Assembly: GCF_040954645.1 (NCBI RefSeq)
Contig: NC_092806.1
Location: 76,510,141-76,574,140 of the forward strand
Reading direction: 5' to 3'
DNA length: 64,000 bases
Origin: Diabrotica undecimpunctata
Taxonomy: Eukaryota; Arthropoda; Insecta; Coleoptera; Chrysomelidae
The stretch's first letter is position 1. Each line of letters opens with the position of its first letter. The position numbers were made by a program, and so were the translations under genes. Of the stretch, positions 43,640 to 55,169 are shown piece by piece. The notes beneath the pieces are model-generated. The model was not told the DNA's origin, did no database searches, and saw only the letters and a program-made list of their open reading frames with translations.

Positions 43640-46600
43640 AAATTTTGTTTATTTACAATCTTCATCCTTACAGAGCATTAAGTAAATGTGTTTCAGATTT
43701 TGGGCCCGAAGGAGAAATATCCAATGATGTTTCATCTTATTCTATTTGGTTTAGTTTTGAAGTAGATCTTGGTGTCAAGTTCTATCTAGTCTTCTAGTGG
43801 CTGGACCGTTGTTAAATAATTTTCTTAGTAGCTCATTTTCATAGTGAATATTACGCTTATTTTGTGACTTCGTGGCTCGATGGATCTCTTATCTGATAAA
43901 AGGAATTTTTAAGTCGTAGTAAAGTGTTTGAATACTTACGTACCATGGTGTATCCACTATCGATCTTAACACTTTAGACTAGATCCTTTGGACAATATTC
44001 AGCGACGTTGGCTTTGCACAGCCCAATGGGTGAAATCCGTAAAACAAGATAGGTTTGAGTATGGCTTTGTATCAAAGATTTTTATTTTTGATGCTAAGTT
44101 TTGATTTATGTCCAAGGAGCCAATACATTTGCCGAAATTTTAAGTTGGGCTGTCTTCGTCTGTTCAGGATATGTTTTTTTCAATTGAAACGTTGGTCAAG
44201 ATGGAGGCCAAGGTATCTAGCGTCTGTTACTATTGGTATTCTTACATTTTTCATTCTTACAGGTGGACTTTTGTTCTCCTCTTTGTATACCAATTACTAA
44301 GTATATTCAGATGATGTTGCAGGTTTTGTAAGGCTTGTATGAAATGTTCGGTTACAGCTAGTATTGATACGTTACGTCGTCAGCAAAGGAAGCCATTGTA
44401 GTATTATTAGAGTCTGGTAGATCAGCTGTGTAGAGTGAGAAAAGCAGCGGCCCTAGAACACTACCCTTCAGAACTCCGGAGTTAATAGGACAGAGGTTGG
44501 ATTGTTGGTATTTGAATTTTACATATAATTTTACAGAGATTTGATATATAGGATTTGGGTAGGAAGAAATAGTTACTGTATAGTGTACTATTTTTACTTT
44601 GTAAAGCAGACCTCTATGCCAGAGTTTGTTAAAAGCTTGTGAGATGTCTAGAAATGTAGTGTTGCAGTATTTCTTTGTGTATGGTTTCTTAAGCTTCTTA
44701 GTCACCTTCCATAACGTCTGGTCATTTTCTGTAAGGTTCGTAACGTAACGATCGAAGGTTATGTTGTTTGCGGTTTTGATGACTACCCCAAGATGCCTAC
44801 GTAGTCTATTGAATATATGTAGTTCTATGTTGTTTTTAGATCTTTGCTAGATTCTACTCGCACGATGTTTTTCAGCAGTTAGTTGGCGAATATTCAGGGC
44901 AATAATTGTGGTATGTTTTGGTTTGCGTTCAGTTCGTGGTGTAGATTGCCATGCCGCTTATTGTACAAGTGTGATGAAGTATTGAGCTGCTGTATCTATG
45001 TTATGTGTAGATTTTATCGGCAGATGAAGATTGGTGTTTTATTCTAGATATATGTTTGAATATCTGTCCAGTTGATGTTTTTTAGCGTGACTCGAGGAGG
45101 TGGTTGATTAGTTATGCAACTGTGGTACTTAAGATATTAATAAGTGGTGTACGATCCGATGAGGGATCATAGCTGGATTCTATTACAGTTTTTTCTGGGC
45201 AAACCTTTGCTTACGTAGTAGTCCAGTAAATCTGGAAGTTTTCTGGGGTCAATTGGCCAGTACGTAGGGATTTCGTTGGTATGGAAATCATAGTTATTGT
45301 CTGTCATTGCTTTAAGAAGATTACGACCTTTTGTTGTTGTAAGTCTTGGGCCCCAGTGTGTGTGTGTTTCACATGTCATTCTCCCTCGGCGACAAAATTT
45401 ACTGCCAAGTAATTTAAAGGAGGCTTTGTATTTATCTGTGAAGATTGCTTGACGAGGTGGGCTGTATATTGCAGATATGTTAAAGTGCCATGGTGTTGCA
45501 TTAACTTAAACGACTGCTGTTTGTATGTTTTGCATATTTTGGCAATTCATGATGTGATATGCAGCTGCGAATGATTACTGCCAAGCCACCATGAGCTGTA
45601 CCATCGGGGTGAGGTGTGCTGTTTATGGTATAGAGTGAAATATTAAACGTAGTTAGATCGTTAAAGTAGGTTTCTGAAATAAGCAGAGCATCGATTTTAT
45701 TCAGGTTGAAGAAAGTGATTACTTTTAGCATATCGTTAAGCAGGCCATTATCGATCTATGTGTCAACTCTAAGTATGTTTAAAAATTTCTTTGGTTAATA
45801 ACTTGTATTAATAATTTTAATATCATACTATTTTGACTCCTGAGTTACGACATGTTTTTGAACTCGTTTAGGAATGTTATTAGTTTTTGTCTTATATTAA
45901 TTTTAGGTTCTGATTCGTCGTTGCTTTGACGTGCTGTCACGTTTGCATATGTTCTTTGATAGTTTTGTAGGGTGATGTTTAGCTGATTTGTTTAAGTACA
46001 TACTTGTGGGCTATTGAACGTAGTTATATCGTTCTCTCAAGCTGTTGGTTTCCTCTTTTTGGCGTATGTCTGTTTTCTACTAGTTCACTGTAAACTACAC
46101 GTCCCTTATAGTTAGCAGGGAAATCTTGTCTGCATAGTGCATACTTAGCTGGAGTGTTTCTAGGTGATTTACAATCTTTTGTATCATGTGTTTCTCCACA
46201 TTTGATGCAGTATTACGGTTTAGTGCAATATATTTTACTATGGTCGTATGCTTGACATCGCATGCATTGGATGATTGGGTTTTTCTTATTTGGTGCCTCG
46301 ACTGCTATTGTGGTATTACGTAAGAATTCCAAGTTAAATATGTCTTTGTTGTTAGTGTTGGGTTCAAATTCTATAAAAAATAAAAATAAAGGTTCCTTTG
46401 TGTGTTGAATGTTAGCTTTTTCTAGTTTCTTTGTTATATCTGTTGTGGGTATCGAATGATGGATATGTCTTAATACCACTCTGTGGGTTGGTTCTGTCTT
46501 TATTTGATAAGTGTGATAAACGATTATTTTTTTCGTAACTTTTTTATCAGTTTACGATAGAAGTTATCGACCAAATCTTTAAAGTTTTTGATGCCATATA

Positions 46601-47020
46601 CGAATCTTGGAGGTGCTTTTGGTATTTTCTGTTGTTTTTCTGTTTTAGTTTCTTCAGGGCTCTTGGCAATTGATAATGCACTGTATCGATTTTGCATTTT
46701 TGTTCATGGTGAGCTTGAAGAATTGGGATCGTCATTTTGTTTTCTACATTTACGTTTTTTGACTACTTGCCATGAGTTTTATTTTGAGTTTCTTGGTCGT
46801 TTCTGAATGTGTAATTGCAAGTTTTCGCTTTATGTTTGAGGTCTTTTCTACAGTAGATGGGTTGCTTAAGTTGTAGTAAATTGGTTGGGGTTGTGGTGGA
46901 AATTGTTGTGGTTGTGGTGAAAGAGCGAATTTTGTGAAAAATTTAAGAGAGGAGTATATGTAGTTTGGTGCATATTCGGATATGTATTCTTTGATTATAG
47001 GGAATAAAGTTAAATACATA
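43640..47020 (-). pseudogene. Jockey LINE, ORF1 and ORF2, minus strand
   Basis: ORF1 begins near 47019 (FPPQPQPIYYNLSNPSTVEK). Around 46479-46070 it has IEFEPNTNNKDIFNLEFLRN and two zinc knuckles (CMRCQAYDHSKIYC, CIKCGETHDTKDC). ORF2 follows: DALLISETYFNDLTTFNI and HPDGTAHGGLAVIIRS (45501-45731), ETHTHWGPRLTTTKGRNLLK and PTYWPIDPRKLPDLLDYY (45167-45379), with the DFN Asp box lost in a stop-rich stretch. RT blocks TTFLDISQAFNKLWHRGLLY, GVLKGSVLGPLLFSLYTADL and MASFADDVTYQY lie at 44358-44705. The C-terminus reads PLGCAKPTSLNIVQ and TPWYVSI, to a poly-A-like end at about 43630. Both ORFs are full of lesions. Insertion point is inside LINE A-like endonuclease sequence. Confidence 0.8.
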
Positions 47021-47449
47021 GGATTGCAGTGTTTTTTTAATCATGATTCCTATATGATGTAAAAGTTTTATTGTGTTCTGCTGCAAATTAGCTTTTACTG
47101 GAAAATGCTAGATATTTGTTTTAAAGTGAAACCAACGCTAAGAAATATGCACAGAAATATGTACAGATGCACATACTTAACATTGTCGTTGAATATACAA
47201 TAAAATAATTCGGTAGGAATAAAGAACTACGTGTAAATAAACCTAAAATTAATTTTGGTTTAAAAACTATTATTTTTGTTTTTGTTTTAGTTACACTATG
47301 GTGGGTAAGCGTGGGAGAACATTAACTTGACGGTGAAGCAGCAATGCAGAATACTATTAAGGCTGTATAAAGTGGCTGTATAAAAAACTAACTGATAATT
47401 TATCTGTTTTCATTGAGATACTAGTGGACCCGACAGACTTCGTTCTGTC
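47021..47449. other. 5' flank of the minus-strand jockey element
   Basis: Probably the 5' untranslated part of the jockey copy plus flank. No distinct motif recognised. Confidence 0.35.
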
Positions 47450-48960
47450 AAATAGATTTCAGTCAAGAATAGGCGTTCACTACTGTACATCAAGAAATTT
47501 ACTACCAACATCTTTGTCGCTAAATATATCACCAAGTACAGAGAAACCTATCCAAAACTTATCAAAACAGCTCAAAAAATGTACTATTAAAATCGTCTGC
47601 AAAGCTCTAAAAATATTGCAAAAGAAACTTGGTCCATAATAAACGATCTTCAAAATAAAACTAACACAGCTCAATTACTTTCTCTTCCAAACACTGAAAA
47701 TCTAAATAAGTACTTCGTTAATGTGAGTAAAAATATTACATCAACTATTTTGCCACAACAAGATCCCATTTTCTATATCCCCAATTCAATACAGGTCTCG
47801 AATTCATTCTTTATAAGATTAGTTGATAAATCTGAACTAATTCAAACAATCAATAGTGTCAAAAACAAATCTTCCTGTAGTACCGATGAACTATCCATAA
47901 AAATCTATTTCCAGAGTGCCTGAAGATAGCAATTATTATTCCTTCTTATTAGGGTTGTGAAAAATCGAATTTCTGCAACTATACACCTGTTGCCTTACTA
48001 CCTTTACTATCCAAAATTATTAAGAGACTTAAAAAAGCCCGGCTTATGCCACTTCTCGTTGAAAATAACATTTTATCACAAAGTTAGTTCGGCTTTTTAT
48101 CTAATAAATGTGCTAGCAATGCTATGTTTTATGTACTACTTGAGGTCTATTAAGCACTGAAAAATAATCTTTACAGTGCCTTTTTTTTTTGACTATGATG
48201 AAGCTTTTGATTGTTTAAATCACGACATTTTGATAAAAAACTAACTTTCTAGATACTTCGAGGTAATTCTTTAAATTGGTCCAATCTTACTTGAGAAATA
48301 AGAAACAACTAGTTAGAGCAAATTATACTGACTCTAGTCACAAAAGCATTGTATGTGAAGTACCACAGGGTTCACTATTGGGTCCTCTACTTTTCTTTAT
48401 TTTTATAAATGACATCACTAACTTAAAAAGCGATGGAAACATTTTTCTTTTTGCTGATGATACCAATATCACCTGAAGAAACTCTAATATTCCATTTCTC
48501 CATAACTTCTGATCTACTTAAAATAAAAACTTGATCCGACTCTAATTTACTCACTTTTAACGTCGATAAGACAGTAGTGTTATCCTATAAAGGAGCTCTT
48601 TAACCATTGCTTCTTAATAACAGCCAGATCAGTATCGTTGATTCTGTAAAATTTCTTGGTATTTTTATATCTAACAAACTTAAATGGTCCCTTCTTATCG
48701 ATTTTTTAAGTAAGCAACTAGCTTCAGCCTGCTGGCTACAAGATCTGTTTCGAAGGTAATCAATTTAGCATCTTCCAAAATAATATATTTTTCTTTGTTC
48801 GAGTCTCTTAAATTACAAAAAAGAGCAATACCGTATCTTTTCGGTCTCAGTAGAATAAAACATTACAGAAGCTACTTCTGAAATCTCGAGATTTTAACGC
48901 TTCCCTCTTTATATAATTTAGAAACTGTTTGCTTAATTCGTAAACACCTACACAACTTTA
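47450..48960 (+). pseudogene. CR1/jockey-superfamily LINE reverse transcriptase
   Basis: Broken frames in order: IQNLSKQLKKCTIKIVCKAL (linker), LLSLPNTENLNKYFVNVSKN, FIRLVDKSELIQTINSVKNK, SSCSTDELSIKIYFQ, AFDCLNHDIL-like residues, LVRANYTDSSHKSIVCEVPQ, GSLLGPLLFFIFINDITNLK, NIFLFADDTNIT (catalytic FADD), then VKFLGIFISNKLKW, ASACW-like and NLASSKIIYFSLFESLKLQK. The end near 48960 lies in a TLYNLETVCLIRKHLHNFT-like stretch. A fragment of the same family lies at 15795-15910. Confidence 0.8.
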
Positions 48961-49119
48961 CAAAATGGAGGGCGGGCCACTTTGGTTGACAGCACAAAAT
49001 TATTCCTTTTGATTGGCCAGATGCAAGTAACGCACTGTAAGAGATGAAAGTTGGCCAACTCTTCCGTCTAATTTAGTCTTAGCTGACATACACACCTAGC
49101 TGAATACACACAATTTCTC

Positions 49120-50745
49120 AATTTCGATAAACAAAAGAGAAGCTATATGGTTTGCAAAAACTAAGAGCATAGGTACATACCCAGATATTAGTATCAAACA
49201 TCAGACTATTCCATACAAACATCAAATAAAATATTTGGGTGTAACTCTCACAGAAAATTTAAATTGGAACCCACATATTGATAACATTAAAAGTAAAGCC
49301 AGTAAAGGAATCAATATAATGAGGTCCATCTGTAAAGTTTGGTAGGATGGAGACCCTACAACATTCCTTATCGCATATTATAGACTGGTAAGATCTCATC
49401 TTGACTTTGGTAGTATATTTTTTAAGCCACCAAGCAAGCAAACTCTACAAAAACTAGACACCATACAATATCAAGCACTAAGGCTAATTCTAGGATGCAT
49501 GAAGTCAACCCCCACTGCAGCCCTGATAGCAGAAACAGGGGAGATGAGCCTAGAATTTAGAAGGAGATGGCTAGCAACATAATTCATGTCAAAAATTTAT
49601 GACTACCAAAAGCATCCACTGTTGGAGTTAACACATGAAGTAAACCAGGCATGTAATCACAACTTTGGTTACTGGGGACAGAAAGAGCGTCCATACTTAG
49701 TAGAAGTATTAAATTATTTAAAACCATATAAAAAAATAGTCTACAAAACAGATGTGATAGCTGACTTCATACAAAATTATGATACCTTATATTATGGTTA
49801 GATCCCTATAAAACAAGTATTATTCAAAATACAATATTTAAAATAGTAACTAAGAAATTGTCTAGAAAATATATTTTTGTTTACACTGATGCATCAAAAT
49901 GCGCAATTCATTAGGAAACGTAAACTGGTTATGGAATGTATATCTCTGACATAGATTTTTTACTTTCATCCAAGCTGCCTTCAATTATGAATATATATGT
50001 ACAGCAGAAATACTTGCCATTAATAAGGAGGTAACTGTATGCCTAAATAGGGGCATCAAAGATTGTATTATCTTTAGTGATTCTAAAAGCGCTATACAAA
50101 AATTAAATTGCACAAGTATTCATTCAAAATGTGATTATATTGCACTACAAACAAAAAATATTTATTGAGGCCAACTCTACTGGTAAAAACTATAGACTGT
50201 GCTGGATTCGAGGTCATTCAGGAATAGAGGGAAATGAACATGTGGATAATTTGGCAAACATTGGCAGGTGTCTTAAAATAACTCCGGAGATAAAAGTAAA
50301 CCACACAGAACTCTGGCCAGCTCTAAAAATAAATATAAAAAATAAACACAACACTCATTGGAAATCAAAAGTTTAAATTAAAGAAAAATGGTATTCAGAA
50401 ATACAATTAACGTTCCCAGAAAATGGTTTCGTATATTCCCATACATAGATAGAAGACATGTGATAAATATAATAAGAATAAGAACAGGACATTGTTGCAC
50501 AGGCTCACATTTATATATATTAAGAGTAAAAGACCACCCATACTGTGGATGCGGAAAAATTAAGGATCTTGACCACATTCTTCTTCAATGTCCATTAAGA
50601 AAATCCAAACAATTTAATCTGAGAAGTGAACGTACAAAATTAAGAGTACTCAAAAATTAAAATGCTCAAAATATGTTACAAAACCTTACTTTTGAACAAC
50701 TAAAGGCAGTGATTAATCACTTAAACATTAACAAACTAAATTTAT
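49120..50745 (+). pseudogene. I-group LINE 3' end with RNase H
   Basis: Starts in the RT thumb: REAIWFAKTKSIGTYPDISI, IKYLGVTLTENLNWNPHIDN, a stop in the next helix, then YYRLVRSHLDFGSIFFKPPS, YQALRLILGCMKSTPTAALI. A spacer (49586-49801) leads to an RNase H with IFVYTDASKC-like, NIYTAEILAINKEVTVCLN, CIIFSDSKSAIQKLN and LCWIRGHSGIEGNEHVDNLA, matching its four acidic positions. The last frame (50388-50660) has HVINIIRIRTGHCCTGSHLY and a Cys/His end YCGCGKIKDLDHILLQCPL. Stops occur at a few points and the final stop is at about 50743. It resembles the end of the 2810-3750 LINE in layout but not in detail. Confidence 0.85.
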
Positions 50746-53195
50746 GATAAACTCATCCCGACCCTACATCTTTTAAACATCCTCCAATTCTAATTCTCTA
50801 AATTTCCGGTGTTGTGCTATTTGTTTCAAACTAATACTTCTCATCACCAGTGAAATATATTTAGTATATGTATATACTCTTTATTTATACGGGCTCTGTA
50901 TACAATTGCCTAATCTCATTTGAAAACCAAGTAGAAAAAATACATAAATTGTAACGATAAAACTACCAAAGAGAATTGAAGTACTATTGTAAAAATAATA
51001 CCTCAATCAACCATGGGAGCTTATCGTCTATACCTTGCGTAGCTCAGTATCTCAAGGGTGGGTTCGACTTGTCTTAAACTAGGGATTAAACCTGAGTTCT
51101 CAGTTGATAGCAAATAAGACAAATTTTAACCAAACATATTTATTTAAAAGAATAAAAAAACAACAATTAACCCTGCCAAAAAATCTTAACAGTTAATAAG
51201 TGCTACTTATTGCTTCGATGGGCTGCTTGTGGGTTCTAGCTGTTAGGTCCTCCAATTAGAAGTTGTGGTTTCTGAAGAGCTGCAGTCACATGTGGCTGTA
51301 TGTCCTGACTAAGTTGTAGTGTAGTATAGTTATAGTAAAAACCAATATGACCAATAAATAAATTCGATCTGACCAGTAAATCCAATAAAGTTGTTGAGAT
51401 ACCAATAAACCCAAGAGAATTTGTAGACCATAAAAATGAGTCATATAATAATTTTTGCCTTCTTTTATAAATTTAAAAAAGAGGCAAAAAATAATCCCAC
51501 CACCGTAAAAAAGTTGTTTTGACAGAAAGTGGGAGACTAAAAGAAGTTAGCACAGATGTCATAGGATGTTGCTATAGATATCATGAAACTAGCTTGTCTG
51601 TCAACAGGGAACAGAATGGTCGCCGGGCAAAAAGAGAGAGGGCGAATATTTATTCTACGGGACAGAAACAGAGAGAAAATAAAGACAGAGGAAGAAAAGA
51701 AAAAACAGAGGACGCCAACTACTTTTAAAATAAAAAATAGTAAAAATTAAACTGAAGATAAAGAAATTAATAAATTAATAAAGAAATTAAAATGAAATAA
51801 TTATTTAAATATAAATTAGTAGAGGTGACGTTTATAACGTTACAAAATAAACAATACAAAAACTTTGGCACTTTAGTTGTTTTAGGTTTTTTAGTGTTGC
51901 AACATTGCCTAGATCAAGACGAGCTGCAATACTACCAAATGCACTGGCAGATGCACAAGGATGTGAGCCAACAAATAAAGAAAAAAGAAGAAGAACTCTT
52001 CCGTTTCAATCCGTTTCACGTGCGTTTACGTTCATTTATAAATAAGAGTACACAAAATTCTGTTGATCTTTTTCCAGTGCGTCTACGTTTACAGTCTGTC
52101 AAACTATAAATCCATCTTTAATCAGCAACATCTTTCCTTAAGTTACCAAAAGCCTACCTTTACCCAATTTTTAGGTACAAGTAACTAAAGTATTTTTATA
52201 TATTTAGGTATCATATGCAGCAACTTAAACTTGTAAGTTTGTAAGGTTTTATTATACAATTTGCAATTTATTTAAATTGTGTAATGGTTTGTTTATTTTA
52301 TTACCTTTTATTTTGTGATATTGACGATTTATGTAATTTCAGTAAATTTTAAATTGGTAGTGTTATTTTTCTGATTTTTTGCAAGCTTTGTCCCTAAAGT
52401 GTACAATTTTCTAGAAATAGAAATAGACAATAAAGCCTATTTCTATTCTATTCTATAGACATGCATTTTTTACCGAAATTTCATTAATTTTTCTAAAATC
52501 GATACAGAATACCTACATATTTATTGCGTTTTTTATAACCAAAACTTCACGGACGATCTTCACGGACTAATTTTATAGTATTTGTTCTGATATTGTCAAA
52601 GGTCGTAGTAGAAACCTCAAGTACATATCGGTAGCAGATCCAATCTTTAAAACTTACGTGTTTTTTAACACTTTATTAATTTATCTGTTTATATAATTTT
52701 TTATAAACGACAATATTTTTTCAAGAAAAATTGCCATTAATAGATAGTTGCTACAGTGTATGTGGTTTGTACACTAGTCCTTAGCTCCTTTGGATAAACT
52801 GATTTTATTAAAATCATGTTATAATTTCGTTTCATTTACTAATACACTGTTACATTTCACTATCCACTTTGCTTAGCAGGTACTAACAAAAGAGCTATGA
52901 GTTCTTAAAACTCTTTCAGCTTTAGGCCCTTTAACTAACACTTCTCTCTATAGCACACTGATGTACGAAAAATTATACTACTTACATAAACTAGTATCAG
53001 TTAACTCTTAAAGGAAAAGTTTTAGAGCTATAAAACTTTTGTGTATAGCTTCTTCTTGTCTCAATGAGAAACACTATTACATTTTTAAATAGTTAGTCGA
53101 AGGTAACCAAAGTAACATATAACTCTGTATCGAGAGTAGAAGTACTGAATGTTTTCTTTATATGTGTATCTTTATATATTTTTTTTGTATTTTAG
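50746..53195. other. Last part of the inferred intron
   Basis: 50746-51000 looks like LINE 3' untranslated sequence. 51035-51075 has a tRNA-like block listed separately. 51519-51728 and 51825-52109 hold open frames that I do not recognise. At 52420-52460 the sequence AATAGACAATAAAGCCTATTT and TCTATTCTATTCTAT looks like a LINE 3' end with a short tail. 52470-53195 is AT-rich and quiet, ending in a T-rich acceptor (TTTTTTTGTATTTTAG). Confidence 0.4.
51035..51075 (+). repeat. tRNA-like (SINE head) fragment
   Basis: GCGTAGCTCAGTATCTCAAG followed by GGTGGGTTCGACTTG resembles a tRNA A box (TAGCTCAGT) and B box (GGTTCGA), with the anticodon part missing. The A box region is shared with 61147-61165. 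Likely a truncated tRNA-derived SINE. Confidence 0.4.
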
Positions 53196-53602
53196 CTCCT
53201 AAGCCATGTAACCGACGATCCCGTAAACCAGGATTAGATCGAAAACCACGCCAAGCATACAGCGCTAAGCAACTGGAGCGACTAGAAAGCGAATTCAAAA
53301 TCGATAAATATTTGAGTGTTAGTAAACGTATGGAACTTAGTAAAGCTTTAAGTCTCACCGAAGTACAGATTAAGACTTGGTTTCAAAATCGAAGGACCAA
53401 GTGGAAAAAACAACTTACTACACGACTTAAAATGGCACAGCGGCAGGGACTCTTTCCTGCACACTATTTTGCTCCTACAGCGATGGGACCATCATATTCG
53501 TCAATATTTACACCATATTATTCCTCCTTGGGATGTATGTTTGGGGTAACACCTATAGAAAATTCTAGTACGAACGTTGATGCCACCAGAAGAGAAAACT
53601 GA
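53196..53602 (+). CDS. ANTP-class (NK-like) homeobox gene, terminal coding exon
   Basis: The exon starts after TTTTTTTGTATTTTAG (AG at 53194-53195), in phase 1, and ends at TGA (53600-53602). It encodes about 135 residues. A basic leader [14 protein letters not shown] precedes a full 60-residue homeodomain ([20 protein letters not shown] onward). Helix 3 is [18 protein letters not shown] with the invariant Trp48, Phe49, Asn51 and Arg53. After it comes [20 protein letters not shown], then a Tyr/Ser-rich tail. The homeodomain is undamaged and clearly under selection, unlike everything around it. As a transcription factor it would act in the nucleus. [13 protein letters not shown] and the RKP leader suggest the NKL group, near lms/Nedx/CG15696-type insect genes from memory, so I give no symbol. 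The upstream exon is probably 4510-4743, since the phases match. Confidence 0.95.
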
Positions 53603-53880
53603 AACTGATTATTTTTAATTTAAAGCTACAAATTATAATTTGAATAATTTTACATCAATCTGAGTTTTATTTTTATTAGAATATTAAATACCTTAACGTG
53701 TAATTAGATAGTAAAAATATTTATTGTGATTATATTTCTTAAGACAAATTTTTTTAAAGAAAGTGATTTACATAATTTTTATTTACTTAAAATTATAATA
53801 ATTGTTTTAATTGTATAAAAAAACAATGTAAATGTATATATAACTATTTGAAAATAAACACTTATTTCAATTGTATTAAT
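53603..53880 (+). other. 3' untranslated region of the homeobox gene
   Basis: AT-rich sequence after the stop codon with an AATAAA polyadenylation signal at 53853-53858, followed by a TTATTTCAATTGTATT stretch. The mRNA end would lie about 15-30 bp later. No repeat intrudes here. Confidence 0.6.
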
Positions 53881-54054
53881 CATAAAGTAGATACTTTGTC
53901 CAACTTAAAATGATATAAGAACTGGCAAATAATACGAATTAATGAATATAGGAAAGAATTTAATATTTTGCATTGTTATATTTCTTTAAAATCACTTGGT
54001 GAAAAGAGCTCACAATATTACAATACGTGTTTTTAATACTTGGTCAAATCTTTC

Positions 54055-54390
54055 CAAAGTTGTCTCGATAGACATACACGTCGTGACTGCACTTAAATTT
54101 AGCAATTTGAAGCTTCAAACCTGTACATGCAAATTCGTAGGCTCCTTTTAAATTTTTCTTTCAAATGTTTATTGTTCATCAGGCATGAACGTTCTTTTTC
54201 CGCAGACATGCAATCTTGAGGATCTTGAGGATCTTGAGGAAGCTATTAAAGTACATATTCCAATCTTCTTGATTATCAGCGATGAACATTGAAAATTATT
54301 GACAAACAGTTGTGTTATGTCTTTCGACTTCTTAATCAAGCTCACATGTTTCCATACATTCAAAAATATGTTCAATTCAATTAATAGTAA
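54055..54390 (-). pseudogene. Ty3/gypsy integrase fragment
   Basis: The minus strand reads EVERHNTTVCQ, a stop, FSMFIADNQEDWNMYFNSF, then a region disturbed by a GGATCTTGA triplication, and KNLKGAYEFACTGLKLQIAK, FKCSHDVYVYRDNF. EVERHN with the catalytic Glu, MF...NQ.DWD, and the later AHEFAR.NL block are typical of the end of the integrase core and the GPY region upstream part in Ty3/gypsy elements. No LTR was found. It lies about 200 bp beyond the homeobox polyadenylation signal. Confidence 0.65.
54205..54240. repeat. Triplicated 9-bp unit
   Basis: CTTGAGGAT repeated in tandem (54212-54240), inside the integrase remnant. This is a replication-slippage type expansion. Confidence 0.8.
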
Positions 54391-54524
54391 TTAATTTTTG
54401 ATAAATATTTTATTTCGTTCATTTATTTTTTAAATAAAATACGCTGCTCATGACGTATATGCATGTTTTTTTATATCAAATTAACGCTAATTTTTTCTTA
54501 ATATGATGATATAACCCTAGTAAC

Positions 54525-54700
54525 ACAGGACGTCTTCTGAACGTCCAAAATACGTTCAGTTTTTGTCCTAACGTAACTGGACGTTAAACGGACTTACTTG
54601 AGACGTACGAAGTGGGACGACGTACTTCGGGTGGGCTAAATATGGACGTTCTCTGGACGTCCGTACTCGGAAGTTTTCTGGACGTCCGACATTTACCAAT
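54525..54700. repeat. Palindrome-rich tract with ACGTCC/GGACGT motifs
   Basis: In about 175 bp the motifs ACGTCC and GGACGT occur many times: GGACGTCTTCTGAACGTCC near 54529, GGACGTT twice, and GGACGTCC at two sites (54654-54661 and 54681-54688). The block is GC-richer than its surroundings. It could be a short inverted-repeat element or a decayed tandem array. No coding content. Confidence 0.7.
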
Positions 54701-54765
54701 AATTATGGGATCAAATAGCAATATCCAAAACATGTTTTTGTTTTTAGGTAAAGTGTAAAAAGCTT

Positions 54766-55160
54766 TTGTTTCTAGCTAATTCGTTACAATTGTTGTATTA
54801 TTTTAGTTACCACGATGATATAAGTTTGCTAGTTCTAATAAGTAAAAATATGATTTTTATCAACAAAATGAATCTTGAAGGCATCTTTTTGAAGATATAC
54901 ATGTGTGACAAAATTATGATATCAATTGTCAATGTCATGCCATACCTATTTAAACAAATGGCACAGTTAAATTATGAATGCTTAAAAGAAATAAAAGAAT
55001 TCTATTTAAGCAATATACAGTGCAAATGGTGTGAATTAGCAACTATTTTTGATGCTTGCCTTGGTTAAAGTATATTGTTAAAGTTTTGGCACCATTTGCT
55101 ACGTTACTTCAGAGTTTGGTTTTTTATTTTATTACAAAAAGGTAAGTCTAATTCTACCTT
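54766..55160 (+). other. Unrecognised open frame and leader
   Basis: A 100-codon frame (54766-55068) reads MNLEGIFLKIYMCDKIMISI and YECLKEIKEFYLSNIQCKWC. I do not recognise it. It may be a 5' exon or leader of the coding remnant that starts at 55170, or may be chance. Confidence 0.25.
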
Positions 55161-55169
55161 AAATTAGTT

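Larger units (their letters stand above)
4744..53195 (+). other. Inferred 48.5 kb intron of the homeobox gene, filled with transposons
   Basis: If exons 4510-4743 and 53196-53602 belong together, the intervening 48,452 bp is a single intron with GT (4744-4745) and AG (53194-53195) ends. No other host exon was recognised inside it. Every interpretable coding signal in between is mobile-element sequence on either strand. Long introns that accumulate transposons are common in large insect genomes. The alternative is that the two exons belong to different genes. Confidence 0.5.

Noticed and set aside
53158..53358. Minus-strand frame over the homeobox
   Set aside because: Shadow of the homeodomain coding sequence.
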